The notes under the pieces: model-generated | Seen by the model: only the letters and a program-made list of their open reading frames with translations | What the model was told of the DNA's origin: nothing | Databases searched by the model: none | Source: JAADHY01 sp964428935 | GTDB lineage: Bacteria; Planctomycetota; Planctomycetia; Planctomycetales; Planctomycetaceae | NCBI GenBank assembly: GCA_964428935.1 | Contig: CAYSAG010000176.1 | Span: 1-10,831 of the forward strand | Direction: 5' to 3' | Length of the DNA stretch: 10,831 nucleotides | Program-made: the position numbers and the translations under genes | Shown here: one piece after another, positions 1 through 6,072 of the stretch | How positions within the stretch are numbered: the stretch's first letter is position 1 | Layout of the letters: every line of letters begins with the position of its first letter

Positions 1-107
1 CTGCGCTGTTTGGACGCAAGGTGGATTTGAAAACGCCGGAAGACCTGAGCCCCTACTTTCGCAGCCGGGTGCTTGCGGAGGCGGAGGTACAGTATGCGGC
101 CGAATGA
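1..107 (+). CDS. mntA: MntA-like minimal nucleotidyltransferase antitoxin, C-terminal end only
   Basis: This is the 3' end of a gene that starts before the window. It is read in the frame whose first whole codon is at position 3 and stops with TGA at 105-107, leaving 34 visible residues. The end reads G-R-K-V-D-L, then a Pro-Glu-Asp-Leu stretch and the tail V-Q-Y-A-A-E, which is the usual C-terminus of MNT-domain nucleotidyltransferases paired with HEPN proteins. Known members transfer AMP onto a Tyr of the partner HepT toxin and so silence it. The catalytic GSxAxG and DxD motifs would lie outside the window and cannot be checked. The gene overlaps the next one by 14 bases, the typical arrangement for translational coupling in this pair. 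The identity rests on a short tail plus the HEPN neighbour. Confidence 0.72.
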   Translation, partial: ALFGRKVDLKTPEDLSPYFRSRVLAEAEVQYAAE

Positions 108-447
108 CCGAATCCGTCTGCACCACATGCTGGACGCCGCTCAGGCCGCGTGCCAGTTCGTTCAGAACCGTTCCCGCGCGGACTTGGACCGAGACCTCCA
201 GTTGGTCTGGGCACTGGTCAAAGCGGTCGAAATCATTGGCGAAGCCGCCTACCAAATGACCTCGGCGTCTCGGGCAGAAGTCGCGGGCGTTCCTTGGGAA
301 GACATTATTGGCATGCGTCACCGTCTGGTGCATGCTTACTTTGACATCAACCTGGACGTCCTCTGGAAAACCATTCAGCAAGACTTGCCACCGCTCATTG
401 CCGCGCTGAAAGAGGCTTTGAAACGTGAGCAGGGACAAGACGTCTGA
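94..447 (+). CDS. hepT: HepT-like HEPN-domain ribonuclease toxin (DUF86)
   Basis: A 117-residue, all-helical HEPN protein of the DUF86/HepT family. The RNase signature Rx4HxY is intact as R75, H80 and Y82 within I-I-G-M-R-H-R-L-V-H-A-Y. Family members cleave RNA, and the Tyr of this motif is the residue AMPylated by the MntA partner. Length is normal for the family. I chose ATG 94 rather than the in-frame TTG at 73 because GGAGG at 83-87 sits 6 bases upstream of the ATG and because the HEPN fold begins right after it. It overlaps the end of the nucleotidyltransferase gene, so the two make one toxin-antitoxin operon in antitoxin-toxin order. No frameshift or missing key residue is seen, so the toxin looks functional. 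Confidence 0.88.
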   Translation: MRPNDRIRLHHMLDAAQAACQFVQNRSRADLDRDLQLVWALVKAVEIIGEAAYQMTSASRAEVAGVPWEDIIGMRHRLVHAYFDINLDVLWKTIQQDLPPLIAALKEALKREQGQDV

Positions 448-466
448 GCCGAACCACGAATCGATG

Positions 467-480
467 GATTGCCGGCAATC
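467..480. promoter_or_regulatory. Perfect 14-base palindrome downstream of hepT
   Basis: GATTGCCGGCAATC reads the same on both strands and lies 19 bases after the hepT stop, in the 210-base gap before the macro-domain gene. There is no spacer and no following T run, so it suits a dimeric protein binding site or a weak RNA hairpin better than a classical terminator. Function is inferred from symmetry only. Confidence 0.3.
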
Positions 481-540
481 GGCACCGCCGACAGCAGCCG
501 CCAGACTGCTGCCCGTTTTCGCCCGACACCGACTCGACCT

Positions 541-564
541 GCCCGCAACGTTTGGCCTGCGGGC
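541..564. other. Inverted repeat (7-base arms) upstream of the macro-domain gene
   Basis: GCCCGCA at 541-547 pairs with TGCGGGC at 558-564 around a 10-base loop. It lies between hepT and the macro-domain gene with no T run after it. It could be a U-tract-free terminator for the toxin operon or a leader structure for the next gene; in GC-rich DNA chance is also possible. Confidence 0.25.
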
Positions 565-657
565 CCCGGTTCTGTTGCCGGCGAGGAAGGACTGTCTTGA
601 CCACGATTAACGCTAGACCGGGAACGCAAACCACAACTTGCCGAAGGAGGCGGAACC

Positions 658-1197
658 ATGTTGGTGAAGTTCGGAGACTGCGAGCTGGAGCTGGTTCAGG
701 GGGACATTACAAAGGTCGAAGCCGACGCCATTGTCAACGCGGCCAACTCGCGGTTGGCCGGCGGCGGAGGCGTGGACGGAGCCATTCACCGGGCGGCCGG
801 ACCCAGCCTCATGAAGGAAACGCGGGAAAAGTACCCGGACGGGTGTCCGACCGGCAGCGCGGTGGCCACGGGAGCGGGCAAGCTGAAGGCGAAGTACGTC
901 TTTCACGCGGTCGGACCGGTTTGGCGTGGCGGCCAACGGGACGAACGCGAGCTGCTCCAGTCGGCCTACCGGAAGTGTCTGGAGTTGGCCGTGGAGCACG
1001 ACTGCCAGTCGGTCGCCTTCCCGGCCATTAGCACGGGCGCCTACGGCTACCCGGTCGACCAAGCCGCCGAGGCTGCCCTGACGGTCGTGCGCGACTTCTT
1101 GCTGGAGCACGGCAAACCGCGGAAGGTCGTTTTTGTGCTGTTCGACGAAGGCACCTACGGCGCGTTCGCTCGCGTGTTGGAGTCCATGACCGAGTAG
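658..1197 (+). CDS. Macro-domain ADP-ribose hydrolase, YmdB/MacroD class
   Basis: A 179-residue stand-alone macro domain. In order it shows G-D-I-T (15-18), the ADP-ribose loop N-A-A-N (27-30), the glycine-rich G-G-G-G-V-D-G-A-I-H (35-44), V-G-P-V-W-R-G-G (85-92) and A-I-S-T-G-A-Y-G-Y-P (123-132). This pattern is very close to E. coli YmdB from memory, including the Asn (N30) and Asp (D40) tied to catalysis in the MacroD class. Such enzymes deacetylate O-acetyl-ADP-ribose and remove mono-ADP-ribose from acidic residues; YmdB also modulates RNase III. Cytoplasmic, with no signal peptide. AAGGAGG at 644-650 sits 7 bases before the ATG, a strong ribosome binding site. The alpha/beta hydrolase gene begins 19 bases after its stop, so they are probably co-transcribed. 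The physiological substrate cannot be told from sequence. Confidence 0.93.
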   Translation: MLVKFGDCELELVQGDITKVEADAIVNAANSRLAGGGGVDGAIHRAAGPSLMKETREKYPDGCPTGSAVATGAGKLKAKYVFHAVGPVWRGGQRDERELLQSAYRKCLELAVEHDCQSVAFPAISTGAYGYPVDQAAEAALTVVRDFLLEHGKPRKVVFVLFDEGTYGAFARVLESMTE

Positions 1198-1216
1198 GAC
1201 GGGGAGGCCCAAGGGC

Positions 1217-2071
1217 GTGCGACCGGAAATTCGGCGGTTCTCGGCCTCGGACGGCTACCCGCTGCACTACCGCTACTGGCCGGCTTCCCAGCCGACCGCC
1301 GACGTCGTGGCGTTGCACGGAATTCAAAGCCACTCGGGTTGGTACGAGTACTCCAGCGAGCGGCTGGCTTGGGCAGGCTTCCGCGTTCACTTCTTGGACC
1401 GCCGCGGCTCGGGGCTGAACCAAAAACTTCGCGGACACACGCCCAACGCCCGGCGTCTTGTGGACGACGTGGTCGAATTCGTGCGGCTTTTGCAAGAGGA
1501 AGGGTCGAACCGCCGGCCGCTGGTGTTGCTGTCGGTCAGTTGGGGGGGCAAGCTGGCGGCCGTGCTCGGTGCGCGAAACGACCTTCCCTGGGACGCCGTC
1601 GTCCTGCTCTACCCCGGACTGGTGCCCAAGGTCGACGTGCCGCTGCGGCAGAAGCTGGTCGTGGCGTGGCACGCGTTCCGGGGCGACCTGCACCGCCTAG
1701 TTCCCGTCCCGCTGGACGACCCTCGGCTGTTCACGGGCCAACCGCGCTGGCAGGAGTTCATTCGCCGAGACCCGCTGGCGCTTCGCGAAGTCAGCGTGTC
1801 GTTCCTGCTGGCTCACCGGCGGCTGTCCCGCGAGGCGTTGCGGGCCTTTCCGAAAATTCGGCGTCCGGTCCTGCTCATGCTGGCGGGCCAAGACCAAATT
1901 GTCGACAACCGAGCGACCCGCCGACTGGCCGCTCGGCTGCCCACCAATCTGGTGACGGTCATTGAATACCCGGACGCGAGGCATACACTGGAGTTCGAAC
2001 CGAACCGCGAACAGATTTTCGACGAACTGGTCGACTGGCTCCAACAGACCTGCGGGGCGAAACGGGAGTAG
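1217..2071 (+). CDS. Alpha/beta hydrolase, serine lysophospholipase/monoglyceride lipase-like
   Basis: A 284-residue alpha/beta hydrolase of the Hydrolase_4 type. The oxyanion region is H-G-I-Q-S-H-S-G-W-Y (34-43), the nucleophile elbow S-V-S-W-G-G puts Ser108 as nucleophile, A-G-Q-D-Q-I-V supplies Asp226 and D-A-R-H-T-L supplies His256, giving a full triad in the right order. The elbow is unusual in having Ser rather than Gly two places before the nucleophile. No signal peptide, so cytoplasmic. The start is GTG 1217, with a GGGGAGG element at 1201-1207; the protein begins directly with the first beta strand. It probably shares a transcript with the macro-domain gene upstream. Lipid or other ester substrates are possible, but the family is broad and I cannot name one. 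Confidence 0.88.
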   Translation: MRPEIRRFSASDGYPLHYRYWPASQPTADVVALHGIQSHSGWYEYSSERLAWAGFRVHFLDRRGSGLNQKLRGHTPNARRLVDDVVEFVRLLQEEGSNRRPLVLLSVSWGGKLAAVLGARNDLPWDAVVLLYPGLVPKVDVPLRQKLVVAWHAFRGDLHRLVPVPLDDPRLFTGQPRWQEFIRRDPLALREVSVSFLLAHRRLSREALRAFPKIRRPVLLMLAGQDQIVDNRATRRLAARLPTNLVTVIEYPDARHTLEFEPNREQIFDELVDWLQQTCGAKRE

Positions 2072-2144
2072 GCGGGCGGGACGTCGTCGGGCAAGGAAGG
2101 CGACGGTCGGTTCGGCTTGTGTCCGGAGCGGCTTGGGGGCGTTG

Positions 2145-2169
2145 GCGAGGACCGCGTGCCGGACCTCGC
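2145..2169 (+). other. Imperfect hairpin in the leader of the YdjY-domain gene
   Basis: GCGAGG (2145-2150) pairs with CCTCGC (2164-2169). After an A-A mismatch, CCG (2152-2154) pairs with CGG (2160-2162) around a 5-base loop. It lies 73 bases after the hydrolase stop and 27 bases before the next ATG. It could end the upstream transcript or shape the leader of the next one; no T run follows. Confidence 0.28.
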
Positions 2170-2196
2170 GACCAACGGAAACGGAAAGGACGGCCA

Positions 2197-3315
2197 ATGG
2201 CTTTGCGACGCGAAAGAGTCGAGCGGCCGAGGAACGGAGCGGAGGGTCGAGACGGAACGACGGGGCGGCCGGGCCGGTTGCGCGGCCGGACGGCCGCGGT
2301 GTGGCACTGGCTCCTGCCGACCACGCTCGTTGCCGGTTTGGCCGTCGCACTGGTCGGAGCTCCTGCTCAAACGCCACCTCCGACCAGCCAAGGACAGAAG
2401 GCGACGCAAACCGACACACGGTCGGACAAGAAGCCGTCGTCCCGACCGGCCGCTCCGGTTCCGCTCAACAAACAGGCCACTGTCCTTTTGGACCGCGCCC
2501 GCGGCCGACTGCTGCTGAAGACAACGGTCGTCCTGCGCGAAGGCTTGCTCGAAATGCTTTGCTGCCCGAAAAACACCAAGGAGCACGAGTCGATTCTGGC
2601 TTTGGACGGAAAGGCCTACTTCGTCCACGCGGGGCTGCTGGCCTTGGGCGCCAAGCCGGGACGGCCCGTGCAGTACACGCCGGTGTACCGTCCGCCGTCC
2701 GGCCAGCGAATTGACATTTTCGTCAACTGGCGGGACGAAAAAGGCAAACTGCACCGCGAGCGGGCTCAACGTTGGATTCGCCACGCCATTCACCGCTTCT
2801 ACATTTGGCCCATGAAAAAGAAGCCGGCCGACTTGAAACTGCCGCCGGACAGCCGACTCCGCTACGACCCTCGGGCCGGCGAACTGACTTGGCTGGGACC
2901 CATGACCGCCCAGCAGCGCGACGAGCTGCTGAAATGGAGCAGCGACCCGGAGTACCAGAAAGCCATTCGCACTTTCTACCGGCAAAGCCAGCCGCGCGAA
3001 ATGGACACCTACTGGGTGTTCGTCGGCAGCGGCTTCTACGTGGACCCGCAAACCGGCCAGCGGTACTACATGGCCGAGGGCGGCGACCTGATTTGCGTGG
3101 CCAACTTTCCCTCGGCCACAATCGACGTGGCCATCCCAAGCAGTCCGAACGGGACAGAGAATCTGCTGTTTGAGGCGTACACGGAGCGGATTCCGCCGCT
3201 GGGCACGAAAGTGACGCTGGAGCTGATTCCGGCCAAGGAGAAGGCTCCGCCGGACCAGCCGCCGCCAGCGTCCGCCTCGGACAGCCCGCGGCCCGCTGCT
3301 CCCGGCGACCGGTGA
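2197..3315 (+). CDS. Membrane-anchored YdjY-domain protein (planctomycete type)
   Basis: A 372-residue protein with a basic N-terminus, a hydrophobic segment at about 36-55 (V-W-H-W-L-L-P ... V-A-L-V-G) ending in A-P-A-Q, which could be an uncleaved anchor or a signal peptide. A Pro/Thr/Lys-rich linker follows to about residue 88, then one folded region (about 92-345) and a Pro/Ala/Ser-rich tail. The stretch L-L-E-M-L-C-C-P-K-N-T-K-E-H-E-S (117-132) followed by V-H-A-G-L-L-A-L-G-A-K-P-G (143-155) matches what I remember of YdjY-domain proteins, abundant in planctomycetes and of unknown biochemical role. ATG 2197 was preferred over an upstream GTG at 2119 because GAAAGGA at 2184-2190 is well placed and the extra 26 residues would be only Arg/Gly-rich. 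The gene stands alone, separated from both neighbours. Confidence 0.8.
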   Translation: MALRRERVERPRNGAEGRDGTTGRPGRLRGRTAAVWHWLLPTTLVAGLAVALVGAPAQTPPPTSQGQKATQTDTRSDKKPSSRPAAPVPLNKQATVLLDRARGRLLLKTTVVLREGLLEMLCCPKNTKEHESILALDGKAYFVHAGLLALGAKPGRPVQYTPVYRPPSGQRIDIFVNWRDEKGKLHRERAQRWIRHAIHRFYIWPMKKKPADLKLPPDSRLRYDPRAGELTWLGPMTAQQRDELLKWSSDPEYQKAIRTFYRQSQPREMDTYWVFVGSGFYVDPQTGQRYYMAEGGDLICVANFPSATIDVAIPSSPNGTENLLFEAYTERIPPLGTKVTLELIPAKEKAPPDQPPPASASDSPRPAAPGDR

Positions 3316-3772
3316 AAGGCGTGCAGACCCGAAGGGCTCGAACGGGCAAGTGACGTCGCGGGGGCGTTGCCGTTGGGGTGGAAAGGGCAGCGAGCGGCCG
3401 GGGCAGCGCCGAGCCGGTTTTGCCGACGGCCCAGCGAGGTCGGGGGGCGTCAGCTCGTTCCGACGCTGCGAGCCCGTCCCTGCAGAGTCTTCAGCTCTGC
3501 TGGAGCGTCTTCCCGCAAGCCCTTTCCGTCTTGGAAGGCCGCGCAAAGTTTGCCGGCTGAATCGAACTTTTCTTTTCCGCCGTCCGTGACGAAGTCGATG
3601 AAAAGACAGCCAGTCGGTCCGCGGTCCGTCCGCGCGGCCAGCTTGGCCACGGGTCGCGCGGTCGTGGGCGTCGTGGAGTGGTTCGTTTCGGCGACGTGTC
3701 CAGCCGACCGGCGGACCGACAGGGGACGAAGTCAAACAGGGAAGCGGACGCAAACTTGAGGAGTTCTGGAAA
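3316..3772. other. 457-base gap without a convincing gene
   Basis: No frame here has both a ribosome binding site and recognisable protein sequence. The only structure I see is a short hairpin at 3482-3500, with arms GCAGAG and CTCTGC and loop TCTTCAG. The promoter of the Tyr-rich protein gene must lie in this stretch or further upstream, but I cannot point to a clear -35/-10 pair. Confidence 0.5.
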
Positions 3773-4075
3773 ATGCGAATGCGGACTCTGGTTGGAGCGG
3801 CGGTGCTGGGTGCGGTTGCGGCGCTGTTCTGCTTGGCGGGACAAAGCGCCTTGGCGGCAGGACGAGGTCAACCGTCGGACTGGCAGCGGTTCTACTACTA
3901 CCCGTACGTGTACTACCCTCACAACTTCGTGCGGCCCAAACCCAGCTTCAACAGCCTCTACTACCGCTACCCGCCGGAAATGCAAATTCCGGTCTACAAC
4001 AAAAGCTGGTACAACTACTACCCCAGCAAAAGGCCCTACTACCGGGGGCACCATTTCATTCTGGACGTGTTCTGA
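3773..4075 (+). CDS. Small secreted Tyr-rich protein, planctomycete type
   Basis: A 100-residue protein with a clear signal peptide: basic M-R-M-R, hydrophobic core 6-23, and A-L-A before a likely cleavage at about 28/29. The mature part of about 72 residues carries 15 Tyr, many in Y-Y-Y, Y-Y and Y-x-Y groups with Pro and Asn, ending in H-H-F-I-L-D-V-F. Small secreted proteins of this look occur in planctomycete genomes, where I recall the unsupported label 'calmodulin-binding protein'. I see no known domain. GAGGAG at 3758-3763 lies 9 bases before the ATG. It stands alone, with 457 bases free upstream and 779 downstream, and a very strong hairpin begins 65 bases after the stop, suggesting its own short transcript. 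A role in the cell envelope is a guess. Confidence 0.8.
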   Translation: MRMRTLVGAAVLGAVAALFCLAGQSALAAGRGQPSDWQRFYYYPYVYYPHNFVRPKPSFNSLYYRYPPEMQIPVYNKSWYNYYPSKRPYYRGHHFILDVF

Positions 4076-4140
4076 GCCGGAGTTCTTGTGCCCGCCCACG
4101 GCAAACCGTTTCCCGGCCGACGCCGTTCCGCGGCCTGTTT

Positions 4141-4183
4141 GGCGCGCGTCGAGACGGGCGAGCCGTCTCTCGCGACGCGCGCC
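4141..4183 (+). terminator. Very strong GC-rich hairpin after the Tyr-rich protein gene, possible U-tract-free terminator
   Basis: GGCGCGCGTC (4141-4150) pairs with GACGCGCGCC (4174-4183), and directly inside it GAGACGG (4151-4157) pairs with CCGTCTC (4163-4169) around a 5-base loop GCGAG. The only defect in 17 base pairs is a 4-base bulge (4170-4173). No T run follows on either strand, so a classical intrinsic terminator is not shown. It may still stop or protect the 3' end of the short upstream transcript. Confidence 0.45.
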
Positions 4184-4570
4184 GCACGGCACGCTCCGCT
4201 CTGAAGCACCTCCACGCCTACCGGCCTTCCCGCCGAGCAAGAGATTCGCGGTTCCGGCGCCAGACGGGAAAAGCCTGAGCGCCCAACCGCCGCTCCCACG
4301 GCGCGGCTGTTTCCACTGCCAGCGACCTCGCGCCGGTCGGTCTTGCGCGGCGGTGGAGCGACCAGCGCGAAGTCGGCCGTGTGGAGCCAGGACCAGGACC
4401 TCCACCGGACCAGCACCGTCGGCTGCGCAGCGTTGGAGTTTCCGGTCGGCAGTACTCCGGCCCGCTCTCTCCCGCTTTGGCTCTCGCAACGCAGCCTCTT
4501 GAGCCTCGCGAAGTCTTGGCTCGACTACCCCTCGTTCCTCCAGCGAGCGTTACAGCTCCGGCCTCGGGTG

Positions 4571-4619
4571 CCGCCACCGCAGGACCTCACCGGACGTTGC
4601 ACGGAGGTGCCGGTGGCGG
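4571..4619. repeat. Nested inverted repeat in the 779-base gap
   Basis: CCGCCACCG (4571-4579) is the exact reverse complement of CGGTGGCGG (4611-4619). Inside it ACCTC (4584-4588) matches GAGGT (4604-4608). The 31-base interior makes it less stable than a tight hairpin, but the nested pairing suggests a folded RNA rather than one chance match. Confidence 0.35.
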
Positions 4620-4711
4620 GGTCGCGTCGAGGCAAGCGTCCCAGTAGCAGACTGCGTGGGGGAGAATGCCCGCCCGTCCTTTCCTCCGAGCCACTTTCTT
4701 CGGTTCCGAAC

Positions 4712-4741
4712 TTGTCGGCGGAACAAAGCCGGGTGTAGACT
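4712..4741 (+). promoter_or_regulatory. Weak sigma-70-like promoter candidate ahead of the double-FHA gene
   Basis: TTGTCG (4712-4717) and TAGACT (4736-4741) are separated by 18 bases; each matches 4 of 6 consensus positions. It lies about 113 bases before the ATG at 4855. Matches of this quality arise by chance, so this is only a candidate. Confidence 0.2.
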
Positions 4742-4854
4742 GAAGCCGGTTTCACTGTGTTCGTGGAAACCCCGTGCACGCATTGGCCTTTCGAGGCAAG
4801 GTCTTCCCGGAGTCGAGCGCTCGCACCAGCCTTGATCTGACGTCGAGGACAAGA

Positions 4855-5730
4855 ATGGGTGAGGACTGGCGTAAGTTTCGGCGGACCGTCAAGGAGGTCC
4901 GCGAAGAACCAACCGCGTCGCCGGAAGAGGCCCCGGCTCGCTCAGCCGGCCGCCAAGAACAACGCCCGGAGGGCAAGTTGGTCACGGGAAAACCCGTCGC
5001 GGCGCGCTGCCAGCCGTTTCGTCCCTTGCACCGTCCTCCCATGGCTTTGCTGGTCGCCTTGGACGACGGCAGCCTGAAAGAGGGGGAAACGTGGCGAATC
5101 CGAAAGTCGCCGCACACAATTGGACGCGTGAAAGGAGACACGGTCATTCCGCACGACCCGGGAATGTCTGCCGAGCACGCCCAAATCATTCGCCGGTGGC
5201 ATGAGGGAGCTTACCGCTGGTTCTTGGTCGACTTGAACTCCACGAACGGCACGTTTGTCCGCGCCAAGCGGGCGCTGCTGGTGCAGGGCCGGCAATTGCT
5301 GCTGGGAGGCCGACGGTACGAATTCAGACTACCCGAGTCTCCGCCGGACAACGAGGACCAACTGCCGGACGCCGAAGGGGACGGCGGAAAAGGGGCCACG
5401 CGACGCGCTGAGCCGACGACGCTGGAGTTTCTGCGTCAGCAAACACCTCGGCTGGTGGAAATCACGGCAGACGGCGAAGGCCCGTCGCACGTGATTTTGG
5501 GCCGCGAGGCGCTGATTGGCTCAGACGCCAACAAGTGCTCGTTGGCGGTGTCCGATGACCCGTTCTTGTCCCCGGTCCACGCAAGGTTTTTCTTGGACCA
5601 GAAGCAACGCTGGCACGTCGAAGACCTCGGCTCCACCAACGGCGTCTGGATTCGGACGGAACGAACGGCATTGGACTCAAACTGCGAATTCCAGTTGGGC
5701 GAGCAGCGGTTTCGCTTCGTTCTGTTGTAA
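4855..5730 (+). CDS. Cytoplasmic protein with two FHA domains
   Basis: A 291-residue protein with a charged, low-complexity start (1-62), a first FHA domain (about 64-158), an acidic linker and a second FHA domain (about 198-290). FHA1 has the full phospho-threonine signature: G-R at 90-91, S-A-E-H at 105-108 and S-T-N-G-T at 129-133. FHA2 has S-P-V-H (239-242) and S-T-N-G (260-263), but G-S (223-224) replaces the G-R pair, so the phosphate-contacting Arg is absent. No signal peptide or membrane span is seen. I chose ATG 4855, with GAGG 6 bases upstream; a GTG at 4774 in the same frame has no ribosome binding site. It probably serves as an adaptor binding phosphorylated proteins. The kinase at the right end of the window is the obvious candidate partner, by neighbourhood only. 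Confidence 0.87.
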   Translation: MGEDWRKFRRTVKEVREEPTASPEEAPARSAGRQEQRPEGKLVTGKPVAARCQPFRPLHRPPMALLVALDDGSLKEGETWRIRKSPHTIGRVKGDTVIPHDPGMSAEHAQIIRRWHEGAYRWFLVDLNSTNGTFVRAKRALLVQGRQLLLGGRRYEFRLPESPPDNEDQLPDAEGDGGKGATRRAEPTTLEFLRQQTPRLVEITADGEGPSHVILGREALIGSDANKCSLAVSDDPFLSPVHARFFLDQKQRWHVEDLGSTNGVWIRTERTALDSNCEFQLGEQRFRFVLL

Positions 5731-5940
5731 AGGTTTGCAGCCCAGGCGTGCGTGAGGTCTTGCGTGCCAAAAGTTCAGAACCCGAGCTTGGCCGGCAGCC
5801 AAACGCCGGCCCGGATTTGAAGCTCCACTGGATTGAGCCACAAGAAACGGTTTCACACGGAAGGCCGTTACGTTCAGAGTCGGCTACTGGCTGGTCGAAG
5901 GCTGTTTCTTGGCCGGGCCGGTCGGCCGCAGTGACAGGAC

Positions 5941-5959
5941 GTCGGGCTTGTGCCCCGAC
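5941..5959 (+). other. First of two neighbouring hairpins upstream of the FHA-pseudoprotease gene
   Basis: GTCGGG (5941-5946) pairs with CCCGAC (5954-5959) around a 7-base loop. It lies 13 bases before the stronger hairpin at 5973-5993. Confidence 0.3.
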
Positions 5960-5972
5960 CGTCGACCCGAAC

Positions 5973-5993
5973 GGCCTGCCGCGACGGCAGGCC
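5973..5993 (+). other. Second, perfect 9-base-pair hairpin upstream of the FHA-pseudoprotease gene
   Basis: GGCCTGCCG (5973-5981) pairs exactly with CGGCAGGCC (5985-5993) around a 3-base loop. All but one pair are G-C. No T run follows. It ends 79 bases before the ATG at 6073. It may end the upstream FHA transcript or be a leader structure for the next gene. Confidence 0.4.
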
Positions 5994-6072
5994 TGCGGCG
6001 TGGAAAACGAGAACGGAAAGCTCTGCGAATCCACGGCCATTAGCTGAGCCACGTACCTGTTTGTCTTTCGCA

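Larger units (their letters stand above)
4076..4854. other. 779-base gap without a convincing gene, rich in inverted repeats
   Basis: Open frames cross this stretch on both strands, but none has a ribosome binding site, a familiar domain or the codon pattern of the neighbouring genes. What can be seen is a strong hairpin at 4141-4183, an inverted repeat at 4571-4619 and a weak promoter-like pair at 4712-4741. A structured RNA, a decayed gene or a long untranslated leader are all possible. Confidence 0.5.
5731..6072. other. 342-base gap between the two FHA genes
   Basis: An open frame from GTG 5748 to 6047 exists but lacks a ribosome binding site and any familiar sequence. The right half of the gap carries two neighbouring hairpins (5941-5959 and 5973-5993). 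I see no clear promoter. Confidence 0.45.

Noticed and set aside
597..619. TTGACC as a -35 element for the macro-domain gene
   Set aside because: The only -10-like hexamer (TAGACC) is 11 bases away, too close for a normal promoter.
1813..3753. Very long reverse-strand open frame (646 codons)
   Set aside because: It lies antisense to the hydrolase and YdjY-domain genes, which have clear families and start signals; its sequence is Arg/Pro/Ser-rich with no recognisable fold.
3491..4489. Long reverse-strand open frame covering the Tyr-rich gene and both neighbouring gaps
   Set aside because: It runs antisense through a well-supported secreted-protein gene, is Arg/Gly/Ala-rich without any domain, and has no start signal; long open antisense frames are common in GC-rich DNA.
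4381..4647. Open frame from GTG in the 779-base gap, Pro/Ala/Gly-rich
   Set aside because: No ribosome binding site, no familiar domain, and its third codon positions are far less G/C-rich than in the real genes of the window.
5748..6047. Open frame from GTG between the two FHA genes
   Set aside because: No ribosome binding site, no familiar sequence, and it runs through both hairpins.
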